Source of the DNA: Borreliella japonica
GTDB taxonomy: Bacteria; Spirochaetota; Spirochaetia; Borreliales; Borreliaceae
DNA length: 64,000 nt
Direction of reading: 5' to 3'
Assembly: GCF_900099615.1 (NCBI RefSeq)
Contig: NZ_FMTE01000003.1
Span: 62,001-126,000 of the forward strand
Under the pieces are notes generated by a model, which did not search any database, had not been told where the DNA came from, and saw only the letters and a program-made list of their open reading frames with translations. Below are positions 30,263-38,881 of the stretch, piece after piece. A program made the position numbers and the translations under genes. Every line of letters starts with the position of its first letter. Within the stretch, counting starts at the first letter, position 1.

Positions 30263-31135
30263 TTAAAACTCCTCAATACTAGTTTTTGTGATTTCAACAG
30301 GATTTTCTTTTATTGAATAAAGTTTTTTATTTGGATCGTGCTCTAGAGTAAGAATTGATTTTAAAAGTCCAATGGTGTAAGGGTGTTTAGGGTTGTTAAA
30401 TATTTCCTCTACTGTTCCTTCTTCTACAATTTTTCCTTGATACATGACAGATACTGTGTCACAAATTTCAGCAACAACCGCAAGGTCGTGAGTTATAAAT
30501 ATGATAGAAGTATTGAATTTTTTAGATAGGTTTTTGATTAATAATAATATTTGCTCTTGGATTGTAACATCAAGGGCTGTTGTCGGTTCATCTGCTATCA
30601 GTAAGGACGGATGACAGCTGAGCGCCATGGCAATCATGACTCTTTGTCTCATCCCCCCTGAAAATTGATGAGGGAAGTGTTTTATTCTCTCTTCTGCATT
30701 TACGACGCCAACAGTTTTTAGCATTTCTATTGCTTTTTCTTTGGCTTCTTTTTTTCCCAATCTTTGGTGTAAGATTATTGTTTCTTCAAGCTGAGTTGAT
30801 ATTCTTAAAAATGGGTTTAATGAAGTCATTGGGTCTTGAAATATCATTGATATTTTATTCCCTCTGATTTTTAAAAGTTCTTTTTCACTAAGTTTTAGCA
30901 GATCTTGATTTTCAAATAGTATTTCTCCACTTTTATATACTGTTGTAAGTTCTGGTAATAATTTTAAAATAGCCATGCTTGTTACGGATTTACCACTTCC
31001 AGATTCTCCGACAATGGCTCTAATTTCTCCTCTTTTTACAGATAGGTTAATATTGCTTACGGGATGAATTGTTGTATGTTTTAATCTAAATTCAATTGCT
31101 AAATTTTTTATTTCCAATATATTTTCTTTTTCCAT
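30263..31135 (-). CDS. oppD: Oligopeptide ABC transporter ATPase OppD
   Basis: A 290-residue partner of OppF. Walker A VGESGSGKSVTSMA, Q-loop MIFQDPMTSLNPFL, signature QFSGGMRQRVMIAMAL, Walker B LLIADEPTTALD and H-loop FITHDLAVVAEI are all intact. It is shorter than the usual ~330 residues because the chain ends soon after KHPYTIGLLKSIL, without the C-terminal cysteine-rich segment. The ATG follows AGGGAGAAA. Oligopeptide uptake is thought to be the main amino-acid source of Borrelia. Confidence 0.95.
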   Translation of the reverse strand: MEKENILEIKNLAIEFRLKHTTIHPVSNINLSVKRGEIRAIVGESGSGKSVTSMAILKLLPELTTVYKSGEILFENQDLLKLSEKELLKIRGNKISMIFQDPMTSLNPFLRISTQLEETIILHQRLGKKEAKEKAIEMLKTVGVVNAEERIKHFPHQFSGGMRQRVMIAMALSCHPSLLIADEPTTALDVTIQEQILLLIKNLSKKFNTSIIFITHDLAVVAEICDTVSVMYQGKIVEEGTVEEIFNNPKHPYTIGLLKSILTLEHDPNKKLYSIKENPVEITKTSIEEF

Positions 31136-31146
31136 TCAATTTCTCC

Positions 31147-32196
31147 CTAGATACTATCTTTTGGATCAAAAGCATCCCTTAATCCGTCACCTAAAAAGTT
31201 CATAAATAATAGAAATATTGTCATAACTATGGCCGGAATAAAAACTTTCCATGGATATTCAACAAATGTAGCAATTCCATTTTGTACTAATTCTCCCCAG
31301 CTTGTCATTGGAGCTGAAATTCCAAGTCCCAAAAAGGATAAAAATGCTTCAGCCATAATAAAGCTTGGAACTCTTATTGTTGTGAATATAACTATCATTC
31401 CAATGCTATTGGGGATTAAGTGTTTTAAGATTATTCTTTGATTTGTTGCACCAAAAGTTTTAGCTGCTTGTATAAATTCTGAACTTGATAGTGATTGTAC
31501 TTGGCCCCGTACAACTCGAGCTACTGTTAGCCACGATACAAATGCAAGTGCAATAAATAGTCCTATTATACTTCTTTCCATTATGGCCATTAGTATTATT
31601 ACAATAAGCAAATAGGGCAATACATAAAGAATTTCGATTGTTTTAGTGATTATTTTGTCAGGCAATCCCCCAAAAAATCCTGCTATTGAGCCTAGAATAG
31701 TTCCTGTTATCATAGACAAGAAAGCCCCAATAAATCCCACAGAAAGAGAGATTTGACTGCCCTGTATTAATCTTGCAAGCAAATCTCTTCCAAGATTGTC
31801 TGTTCCAAGTAAGTACACTCTTTTATGTATTTTTACTTCCTTTTTATCTATTATTTGAACTTCATTTTCTATTTTTCTTTTTATGTCTTCGAGTTTTTTT
31901 AGTTCGTCTTCACTTATTTCTCTTTTTTCTTTTTTTGCTAATTTTTCAATAAATTTTTTTTCTTTCTTGTACCATAATTCTCCAGCAGCCTGGAAAGATG
32001 GTGGCAAATCGGAATGTTCTACTATTTGAGCATGGTATTTATATATTGGCAATATTGGTTGTAGGATGGCAACTAAGATGTAAAATCCAATTACAAAAAG
32101 ACTGCCAAATGCTAGTTTATTTTCTTTAAATCTTGACCAAGCTCTCCTTTCGGGTTTAGAATTGTTTTTTTCATTTTGTTTTTCAAGGTTATTCAT
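31147..32196 (-). CDS. oppC: Oligopeptide ABC transporter permease OppC
   Basis: A 349-residue permease. The first membrane segment (~28-52) is followed by a periplasmic loop. Five further segments carry the transport domain, including LLGTDNLGRDLLARL and the coupling loop EFIQAAKTFGATNQRIILKHLIPN. Compared with ordinary OppC (about 300 residues) there is an extra, highly charged stretch at residues ~72-125 (EKKFIEKLAKKEKREISEDE region) predicted helical or coiled-coil. It would lie on the periplasmic side, where the binding proteins dock. The gene lies between oppB and oppD with 11-12 base gaps. Confidence 0.95.
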   Translation of the reverse strand: MNNLEKQNEKNNSKPERRAWSRFKENKLAFGSLFVIGFYILVAILQPILPIYKYHAQIVEHSDLPPSFQAAGELWYKKEKKFIEKLAKKEKREISEDELKKLEDIKRKIENEVQIIDKKEVKIHKRVYLLGTDNLGRDLLARLIQGSQISLSVGFIGAFLSMITGTILGSIAGFFGGLPDKIITKTIEILYVLPYLLIVIILMAIMERSIIGLFIALAFVSWLTVARVVRGQVQSLSSSEFIQAAKTFGATNQRIILKHLIPNSIGMIVIFTTIRVPSFIMAEAFLSFLGLGISAPMTSWGELVQNGIATFVEYPWKVFIPAIVMTIFLLFMNFLGDGLRDAFDPKDSI

Positions 32197-32208
32197 TTTG
32201 ATTTCCTC

Positions 32209-33129
32209 TTATACTCTTGGATCTAACATTTTATATATAATGTCTGATATTAATATAGAAATAAGCAGTATTATTGAATATACCAACAATCCACCCATTA
32301 ATACTGGGTAATCTCTGTTTAGTGCGGATTCTGTTATAAACATTCCCATTCCAGCAATTCTAAATATTTTTTCAATAACTACGCTTCCAGAAATTATAGC
32401 AGCAAATGCTGGGCCTATATAACTTACTACAGGTAGCATTGCTCCTCTTAGCATATGTTTTATAACTATCTTTCTAAAACTTAGCCCTTTTGCACGCGCA
32501 GTTCTTATAAAGTCACTCTGTATTATTTCTAACATCGAACCTCTGATTATTCTTGCGAAAATAGCTATATTGGGCATGCTAAGGGTTATTATAGGTAGGA
32601 TTAAATTTGAAAATCCCCCTCTTTCTGTAATCCATCCGGAGGTGTAAAGTAAGCCCCATTTAATTGCAAAAAAGTATTGTAAAATTGGTCCTATTACGAA
32701 TAATGGTATGGAAATTCCTAATATTGCTATTGATGTTATTATGTAATCTATATAAGTATTTTTATAAATAGCAGCTAATATTCCTATTGGTATTCCTATT
32801 GATAGTGATATAATAAGGGATATTACTCCGAGTGTAAGTGACTTTGGAAATCCTAATTTTATGTATTGATTAACCGTAAGGTCTTTCTTTTTTAAAGAAG
32901 GTCCTAGATCTCCTTTGAGAACGTTTGAAATATAATAAAAAGCTTGAATGTAAAAAGGTCTGTCAAGGTGATATTTTTCCATCAATCTTGCTTTTACTTG
33001 AGGATCAATAGGTTTGTCAGAATCAAATGGACTTCCAGGGGCCATTCTCATTACAAAAAAGCATAGAAAAATTATTGCTAGTAAAGTTGGTATCATTCCT
33101 ATTAATTTTTTTAAAGTAAACCGTAACAT
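32209..33129 (-). CDS. oppB: Oligopeptide ABC transporter permease OppB
   Basis: A 306-residue permease with six membrane segments. It has the family N-terminus LRFTLKKLIGMIPTLLAII and FFVMRMAPGSPFD. The coupling loop is DFIRTARAKGLSFRKIVIKHML. I chose the ATG at 33129, which has AAAGGAG four bases upstream; an in-frame ATG 11 codons earlier lacks one. It pairs with OppC to form the channel. A 331-base gap with stem-loops separates it from oppA3. Confidence 0.96.
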   Translation of the reverse strand: MLRFTLKKLIGMIPTLLAIIFLCFFVMRMAPGSPFDSDKPIDPQVKARLMEKYHLDRPFYIQAFYYISNVLKGDLGPSLKKKDLTVNQYIKLGFPKSLTLGVISLIISLSIGIPIGILAAIYKNTYIDYIITSIAILGISIPLFVIGPILQYFFAIKWGLLYTSGWITERGGFSNLILPIITLSMPNIAIFARIIRGSMLEIIQSDFIRTARAKGLSFRKIVIKHMLRGAMLPVVSYIGPAFAAIISGSVVIEKIFRIAGMGMFITESALNRDYPVLMGGLLVYSIILLISILISDIIYKMLDPRV

Positions 33130-33226
33130 TTTTGCTCCTTTGTAAATAGGTATTGGCAACATTATGTATTAGTCAATTATATCATATAGTATTTATTGTT
33201 TTTCAAGCTATAGTTGATAATTTTTG

Positions 33227-33260
33227 ATTAAGTACAAGGTTGAACAACCTTATACTTAAT
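33227..33260 (-). repeat. Stem-loop downstream of oppA3, 16-base arms
   Basis: Arms at 33227-33242 and 33245-33260 match with one exception. On the plus strand that position is a C-A mismatch; in the minus-strand opp transcript it is a G-U pair. The better pairing in the mRNA strand argues for an RNA structure. There is no U-run after it. Confidence 0.6.
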
Positions 33261-33265
33261 AATTT

Positions 33266-33314
33266 GATTTTCAATAAAATGAACTTTGTTTTTTTTAAAA
33301 TTTTATTGAAAATC
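33266..33314 (-). repeat. Perfect 15-base inverted repeat downstream of oppA3
   Basis: Arms GATTTTCAATAAAAT (33266-33280) and ATTTTATTGAAAATC (33300-33314) enclose a 19-base loop. Without a trailing U-run it is not a textbook terminator; an mRNA-stabilising or processing hairpin fits better. Confidence 0.6.
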
Positions 33315-33460
33315 TTGTTATGTTGATTAGAGAAGGATTTGGTTTTTGCTTTAACAAGACTCTTCTTTTGAGCGTAATTTAGCCAGCTTTGCTTTTATGT
33401 TAGACTTAAATATTATTTTTAATATCTGTATTGAGCTATGTTTGGTCCTTTATAAAAATA

Positions 33461-35086
33461 TTAATTGTGTTTTGTATTTTTGATTGGTTTTAGTTCAGAA
33501 AAATAATAAACCTCTGATACATTAGGATTCCATCCAGTCCATTTGTCGTTTCTGAAAAGATAGTGTCCAGAATATATGTATATTGGTGCGGCAGGAAAAT
33601 CTTTTTCAATTATTATTGCTTCTGCTTTTCTGAGTAATTTTTTTCGCTTTATAGGATCTTCTTCAAAATCAGATTCTATGATGAGTTTGTCAAATTCTAA
33701 GTTTGAATATCCGTATGATGCAAGTTGCAAATTTTCGCTTGTGAATATAGTGAAGTATGTGTGTGGATCTAAATATTCTCCAATGCGGCCAATTCTTATT
33801 ATTTCAAAATTACCTATATTTCTGCTATTGGTAAGAACGGGCCAATTTTCATTGGTAAGCATAATATTTATATTTAAAATTTTTTTCCACTGGTTTTGAA
33901 TAAATGTAGCAACTTTTTTATGAGTTTCGTTTGTATTATATTTTAGTGTTAGTATTGGAAATCCTTTTCCATTAGGATATCCAGCTTTTGTTAAAAGTTT
34001 TTTAGATTTTTCGGGATCAAATAAAGCTAATTTTTTTCCGTAATTATAATTTTCAAGATCAGGAGTTATTTCTCTTGTGGGAACTGTACCATCGTTGAGT
34101 ACTTTGTAAGTTAAAGTTTCTCTGTCAATGGCTAACGTTAAAGCTTCTCTAACTCTAGCATCATCAAGGGGTTTTATTTTTGTATTAAACGAATATAAAT
34201 AAATTGCATTACTTTTGTGTTGATAATAGTCATTTTGTAGTTTTATCTCATTTACAATGTCTGGAGGGATGCTGTTAAAAATAGCATCAATTTCGTTGTT
34301 TTTGTACATATTGTACACAGTCAGATCATTGTCAGATGTAATGTAGACAAGTTCTTCAAGTTCTACTTCTTTTGCATTGTAATAGTTTTCGTTTTTTTCA
34401 AATATAATTTTTTCATTAGGTAATCTTTTTTTTAATTTAAAAGGACCACTGCTAACCATGTTCTCAGGGTTTGTCCAATTTCCCTTATGTTTTTCAATAA
34501 CATGAATAGGTACTGGCATGAATGCGTGATGTAGAAGTAATTCAAGAAAATAGGGCTTTGGAGATGTAAGTGTTATTTTTAATGTTTTTTCATCAATTGC
34601 CTTAATTCCAAGTTCAGAATCAGATACTTTTCCATCGAAATATTCTTGTCCATTTTTTATTATTGATTTAAGCATGCTAACATGTGTAGATTCTGTTGTT
34701 TTATTTAAAATTCTTAAAAAAGATTTTCTTATTCCTTCAGCGGTAATTGAAACTCCATCGCTCCAAACAAGATTGTCTCTTAGGTGAAATTGATATGTTT
34801 TTTTATCTTTTGAGGTTTCCCAATTTTTAGCAAGTCCAGGCTTAAGCTTTCCTGTTTTAGTATCTAATGTCAAGAATCCTGAGAATACTTGTTCTAAAAT
34901 TCTTGCTCCGATTGTCTCATCTACTAAGTGAGGGTCAAGCGATGAGGGCGCTCCCCCTATGTATACTTTAAATGTTAATTTTTCCTTTTCCGAGCTATTA
35001 TTACATGTAATTAAGGACACGATAAGCATGATTAGTGTTGCTATCTTAATTTTTTTAGAGATTTTTTTAGTCTTATTAAAGCTCAT
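33461..35086 (-). CDS. oppA3: Oligopeptide-binding lipoprotein OppA3
   Basis: A 541-residue extracytoplasmic peptide-binding protein. The signal peptide ends VSLITC with the lipidated Cys. The type 2 binding fold is marked by GGAPSSLDPHLVD, NLVWSDGVSITAEGIRKSF and PDLENYNYGKK. It is the third of three tandem paralogues and the one nearest oppB. AAAAGG precedes the ATG. It is the most diverged of the three from OppA2 in the second half (the GRIGEYLDP segment replaces GWVGDYADP). Different OppA copies are thought to give different peptide specificities to the single OppBCDF machine. Confidence 0.95.
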   Translation of the reverse strand: MSFNKTKKISKKIKIATLIMLIVSLITCNNSSEKEKLTFKVYIGGAPSSLDPHLVDETIGARILEQVFSGFLTLDTKTGKLKPGLAKNWETSKDKKTYQFHLRDNLVWSDGVSITAEGIRKSFLRILNKTTESTHVSMLKSIIKNGQEYFDGKVSDSELGIKAIDEKTLKITLTSPKPYFLELLLHHAFMPVPIHVIEKHKGNWTNPENMVSSGPFKLKKRLPNEKIIFEKNENYYNAKEVELEELVYITSDNDLTVYNMYKNNEIDAIFNSIPPDIVNEIKLQNDYYQHKSNAIYLYSFNTKIKPLDDARVREALTLAIDRETLTYKVLNDGTVPTREITPDLENYNYGKKLALFDPEKSKKLLTKAGYPNGKGFPILTLKYNTNETHKKVATFIQNQWKKILNINIMLTNENWPVLTNSRNIGNFEIIRIGRIGEYLDPHTYFTIFTSENLQLASYGYSNLEFDKLIIESDFEEDPIKRKKLLRKAEAIIIEKDFPAAPIYIYSGHYLFRNDKWTGWNPNVSEVYYFSELKPIKNTKHN

Positions 35087-35163
35087 TTTAACCTTTTCCC
35101 CAAATTAAAATTTAAAATTATTTATAAATTTAAGATATCTTTATCTTTTTTTAGAATAAAGTC

Positions 35164-35208
35164 AACAAAAATCGTCTATAAAAAGCAAATTAATAGACGA
35201 TTTTTGTT
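35164..35208 (-). terminator. Candidate terminator or attenuator after oppA2
   Basis: Perfect 15-base arms (AACAAAAATCGTCTA at 35164-35178, TAGACGATTTTTGTT at 35194-35208) with a 15-base loop, starting 14 bases past the oppA2 stop. On the minus strand the closing arm ends in GATTTTTGTT, giving a run of U. It would limit read-through into oppA3. Confidence 0.65.
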
Positions 35209-35222
35209 TAATTAAATATTAA

Positions 35223-36809
35223 TTATTTATTTTTTAATTTTAGTTGAGATAAATCAAATCTTTCTGAAATATTGGTATTCCAGCCCGTCCACTTATCATT
35301 TCTGAAAAGATAACTATTCCCATATATGTATATTGGAGCTATTGGAAAATCTTTTTCAATAATTATTTCTTCTGCTTGCCTTAAGATGTCTTGTCTTTTT
35401 ATCGGATCAAGTTCAAGATCAGATTTCTTAATAAGTTCGTCGTATTCTAAGTTTGAATAATTGTGAGATGAAAATTGTGTGTATCCTTGTGTGAATATAC
35501 TTAAAAATGTCGAAGGATCAGCATAATCGCCTACCCATCCCGCTCTTGCTATTTCGTAATTTCCATTTGATCTAGTGTTTAAGTAAGTTGTCCATTCTTC
35601 GTTTTCAAGTTCCACATCAATATTTAAATTTTTTTTCCATTGGTTTTGAATAAATTCACAAATTTTTTTATTTGCTTCGCTTGTATTATATTTTAATTTT
35701 AAAATGGGAAATCCATTGCCATTAGGATAGCCAGCTTCAACTAGAAGGGTTTTTGCAACTTCGGGATTAAATAATTCTAAATTTTTTGAATAAGAGTATG
35801 AGCTAAAGTTAGGAGTTGCTCTTCTTGTAGGAGTAGTTCCGTTGTCAAGAACTTTATATGCAAGTGTTTCTCTGTCAATAGCAAGGGTTAAGGCTTTCCT
35901 AACTTTAACATTGTCAAGCGGTTTAATGTGCGTGTTGAATGCGTAAAAGTATACAGCATTAACAGCTGATGAGTAATAATCGCTTCTTAATTTTAAATCT
36001 CTAATTAAATCGGGTGGTATAGAACCAAAGATGGCATCTAATTCTTCATTTTCATACATTTTATATGCTGTTGAGCTGTCATTTGTTGTATAAAATGCAA
36101 TGTTTTGCACTTCTACTTCGCTTGAGTTGTAGTATTTATCATTTTTTTCGAGCACATATTTTTCGTTAGGAACTCTTTCTTTTAATTTAAAAGGACCACT
36201 GGTAACCATGTTTTCAGGGTTTGTCCAGCTTTGTCCGTATTTTTCGGTAACATGAATTGGTATCGGAATAAATGATTGGTGTACTAACATATCAATAAAA
36301 TAGGGCTTTGGCGATTCTAGTGTTATTTCTAATGTTCTTTCATCAATTGCCCTAATTCCAAGTTCAGAGTCAGACACTTGTTCGTCAAAATATTTTTGAC
36401 CATTTTTAATGGCTGATTTAACCATTTCAACGTACTTTGAGCCGGTTTCTTTATTCAAAATTCTAAGATAAGATTTTCTAATTCCTTCTGCAGTGATTGC
36501 AACCCCATCGCTCCAGGTGATTTGTTCTCTTAGGGTAAATGTATAAACAGTTCCGTCAGGAGAAATGTCCCAATTTTTTGCAAGTCCTGGCTTGTTTCCC
36601 CCCGTGTTGGGATCGCCTGTAACTAGCCCTCTAAACATCGTATCTATCATTTTTGATGAAATATTATCGTCTGATAATTGAGGGTCAAGACTGCTTGGCT
36701 CTGATCCCAAGCTTATTTTAAATGATACTCCTTCTGTTTTTTCCTCGTTGTTACAACAAAGAAAAGTTAGAAAAAATATTATTGAAAATAATATTTTTTG
36801 TAATTTCAT
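35223..36809 (-). CDS. oppA2: Oligopeptide-binding lipoprotein OppA2
   Basis: A 528-residue peptide-binding lipoprotein. The signal peptide ends LTFLCC. The fold markers are LGSEPSSLDPQLSD, ITWSDGVAITAEGIRKSYL and GWVGDYADPSTFLSIF. The ribosome-binding site AAAAGGAGGT is the strongest among the opp genes, which suggests high translation. It lies between oppA1 and oppA3; a hairpin follows its stop. Residue differences from the B31 protein as I remember it indicate a related but different strain or species. Confidence 0.96.
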   Translation of the reverse strand: MKLQKILFSIIFFLTFLCCNNEEKTEGVSFKISLGSEPSSLDPQLSDDNISSKMIDTMFRGLVTGDPNTGGNKPGLAKNWDISPDGTVYTFTLREQITWSDGVAITAEGIRKSYLRILNKETGSKYVEMVKSAIKNGQKYFDEQVSDSELGIRAIDERTLEITLESPKPYFIDMLVHQSFIPIPIHVTEKYGQSWTNPENMVTSGPFKLKERVPNEKYVLEKNDKYYNSSEVEVQNIAFYTTNDSSTAYKMYENEELDAIFGSIPPDLIRDLKLRSDYYSSAVNAVYFYAFNTHIKPLDNVKVRKALTLAIDRETLAYKVLDNGTTPTRRATPNFSSYSYSKNLELFNPEVAKTLLVEAGYPNGNGFPILKLKYNTSEANKKICEFIQNQWKKNLNIDVELENEEWTTYLNTRSNGNYEIARAGWVGDYADPSTFLSIFTQGYTQFSSHNYSNLEYDELIKKSDLELDPIKRQDILRQAEEIIIEKDFPIAPIYIYGNSYLFRNDKWTGWNTNISERFDLSQLKLKNK

Positions 36810-36905
36810 AATTTTTTATACCTCCTTTTAAGGCTAACTTTAATTTTAAAATTGCTTTTCTGTAGATATTAATTTTAAATCTTAATTTTAAAATTACTTA
36901 TTTTA

Positions 36906-38483
36906 TTATTTTTTAGTTTTAATATCTTCATATAAATAGCTTTCTGCAATATTTGGCACCCATCCTGTCCATTTGTCATTCCTGAAAAGGTAATGAGATT
37001 TGGGTACATATAAGGGCGCCATAGGAAAATCTTTTTCTACTATGATTGCTTCAGCTTCTCTTAGAATGTCTTGTCTTTTTATTAGATCAGATTCCAAATT
37101 AGATTTTGTTATTAAAGCATCATATTCTTTGTTTGAATAACTGTATGATCCGAAAAAATGATTTTCTGTTGTAAATAAGCTTTCTAAGAATGTTAAAGGG
37201 TCAAAATAGTCCCCTATCCATCCTACGCTTGAAATTTGGTAATTTCCAGTTCTTCTGCTTCCTAAAAACGTTGTCCATTCTTCAGTTACGATTTCTATGT
37301 TAATGTTTAGGATTTTTTTAAATTGTTCTTGTAAGAATTCTGTTTCAATTGAGCTTCCCCCATTTGTTGAGATTTTGTATTTTAACGTAGGAAACCCTTT
37401 CCCCTCCGGATATCCAGCTTCAGCTAAAAGTTTTTTTGCATTCTCAGGATCAAATAATATTAAATTTTTTCCATAAGAATAATCATCAAATTTTGGAGTT
37501 AAATTTCTTGTTGGATCTGAACTTCCTTTTAGAACTACTTTAGACAAAGTTTCTCTATCAATAGCAAGCGAAAGGGCTTGTCGAACTTTTAAATTGTCCA
37601 GTGGCTTTAGGGTTGTGTTAAACGCCATGTATGCCATTGCATTTTTTAATCCGGAGTAATAATCATCCCTTATTTTAATTTCTTCTAAATTGTTCCTTTC
37701 TGCTCCTTGTAGAAAGTCGATTTCACCGTTTATGTACATATTGTAAGCTACGTTACCTTCTATTGGGTAAAATATCACTTCATCAATTTCTACATTTTTT
37801 GCATTATAGTACCTTTCATTTTTTTCTATTACTATTTTATCGTTAATTGACCTTTCTTTGAGTTTGTATGCACCACTAACAACTATATTTTCAGGATTTG
37901 TCCAATTTTCTCCATATTTTTCAACAATATGCATTGGAACTGGTATGTATGCTGAGTTTGTTAGCATGTCGGGGAAATAAGGCTTTGGAGATATTAATGT
38001 TATTTCTAAGGTTTTGCTGTCAATAGCTTTTATGCCAAGCTCAGATTCAGCGATTGTTTCATCAAAATATTCCTGTGCATTTTTTATTGTAGACTTTAGT
38101 AAATTAGCATATAATGCAGCTGTTTTCTTATTTAAAATTCTTAGGTATGATTTTTTTATTTCCTCAGCAGTAATGGCAACTCCGTCGCTCCAAACTATGT
38201 CTTCTCTTAGATGAAATGTGTAAATGGTTCCATTTTCAGAAACATCCCAACTTTTTGCAAGTCCAGGTTTATATTTTCCAGTTTGTGAATCTCTTAATGT
38301 TAGGCCTGAGAATAAATTTATGATGATGTTAGTACTGTAAAGATCTGTTGAGAGTTGAGGATCAAGCGATGATGGTTCGTTTAAGTTTGATACTCTAAAA
38401 ACTATTTTTTCTTTTTTAGTACTATTAATGCAAGCTATTAAAAAGAAAAAAGTTAGCATCAAAGTCATTTTTATGTATTTCAT
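36906..38483 (-). CDS. oppA1: Oligopeptide-binding lipoprotein OppA1
   Basis: A 525-residue peptide-binding lipoprotein. The signal peptide ends FFLIAC. LNEPSSLDPQLSTD, IVWSDGVAITAEEIKKSYL and GWIGDYFDPLTFLESLF mark the fold. I chose the ATG at 38483 because AAAAAGGAAAA lies 5-13 bases upstream; an in-frame TTG at 38501 sits before that site. It is the first gene of the cluster, and the 398-base region upstream holds an inverted repeat and an orphan AGGAGG. Family and position are clear; its peptide preference cannot be read from sequence. Confidence 0.95.
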   Translation of the reverse strand: MKYIKMTLMLTFFFLIACINSTKKEKIVFRVSNLNEPSSLDPQLSTDLYSTNIIINLFSGLTLRDSQTGKYKPGLAKSWDVSENGTIYTFHLREDIVWSDGVAITAEEIKKSYLRILNKKTAALYANLLKSTIKNAQEYFDETIAESELGIKAIDSKTLEITLISPKPYFPDMLTNSAYIPVPMHIVEKYGENWTNPENIVVSGAYKLKERSINDKIVIEKNERYYNAKNVEIDEVIFYPIEGNVAYNMYINGEIDFLQGAERNNLEEIKIRDDYYSGLKNAMAYMAFNTTLKPLDNLKVRQALSLAIDRETLSKVVLKGSSDPTRNLTPKFDDYSYGKNLILFDPENAKKLLAEAGYPEGKGFPTLKYKISTNGGSSIETEFLQEQFKKILNINIEIVTEEWTTFLGSRRTGNYQISSVGWIGDYFDPLTFLESLFTTENHFFGSYSYSNKEYDALITKSNLESDLIKRQDILREAEAIIVEKDFPMAPLYVPKSHYLFRNDKWTGWVPNIAESYLYEDIKTKK

Positions 38484-38524
38484 GATATTTTCCTTTTTCA
38501 AAATTTTACATATTTGTTGTGTTG

Positions 38525-38553
38525 ATTCTTTATTAATCTTTTTAATAAAGAAT
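38525..38553. repeat. 12-base perfect inverted repeat upstream of oppA1
   Basis: ATTCTTTATTAA (38525-38536) and TTAATAAAGAAT (38542-38553) around TCTTT, ending 41 bases before the oppA1 ATG. Could be an operator or a leader hairpin. Confidence 0.5.
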
Positions 38554-38729
38554 AATTTATTTTGTCTTACTTTTAAATATGTATGCCTCCTGATATTTTG
38601 ATTTGTCTTGTGTTTAAATTTTACTTTAATTTTTACAATAAAAAAAGTCTAATAAATTGAATAGTTATTGGTGCTATTTTACCTATCATTGTAAGTTTAA
38701 TTTTACTTTAATTTGTGTAATAAATAAGG

Positions 38730-38735
38730 TATAAT
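38730..38735 (+). promoter_or_regulatory. Candidate -10 box for the acyltransferase operon
   Basis: TATAAT inside AAGGTATAATTGA. The -35 (TTAATT at 38708-38713, spacing 16) is weak. Confidence 0.4.
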
Positions 38736-38881
38736 TGATGTTAAATGTTTTCAAAAATGTATGCTTGTTTAGTATTGGTTATTTATTGTTGTTAATCTTG
38801 TAGGGTTATTTGTTAGTAATAAAAAATAATTTAACTAATGATTAAGTGGCAACATGGAATGCTTTAAAAGGTGCTATTTTT

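Larger units (their letters stand above)
33130..33460 (-). other. oppA3-oppB intergenic region with two stem-loops
   Basis: This 331-base stretch has no credible coding frame. It holds two inverted repeats (33227-33260 and 33266-33314, listed separately) and AT-rich filler. No clear -35/-10 pair for oppB was found. In B. burgdorferi the oppA genes are reported to be expressed both separately and with the downstream opp genes, so this region probably sets how much transcription reaches oppBCDF; that is inference. Confidence 0.5.
38484..38881. promoter_or_regulatory. Divergent regulatory region between oppA1 and the acyltransferase gene
   Basis: No gene is supported in these 398 bases. Contents: an inverted repeat at 38525-38553; AGGAGG on the minus strand (38586-38591) that serves no recognised start; and a 16-base exact direct repeat (AATTTTACTTTAATTT) at 38617-38632 and 38699-38714. 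A TATAAT box on the plus strand at 38730-38735 sits within AAGGTATAATT, the same 11-mer as near 45540. A short GTG-led extension of the acyltransferase frame starts at 38846. Confidence 0.5.

Noticed and set aside
36841..36895. Repeated AATTTTAAAATT palindromes between oppA1 and oppA2
   Set aside because: They are simple A/T strings expected often by chance in such AT-rich DNA.
33461..38483. The three oppA genes as a recent duplication or assembly repeat
   Set aside because: The copies differ at many residues and have different signal peptides and spacers; three tandem oppA genes are normal in this group.
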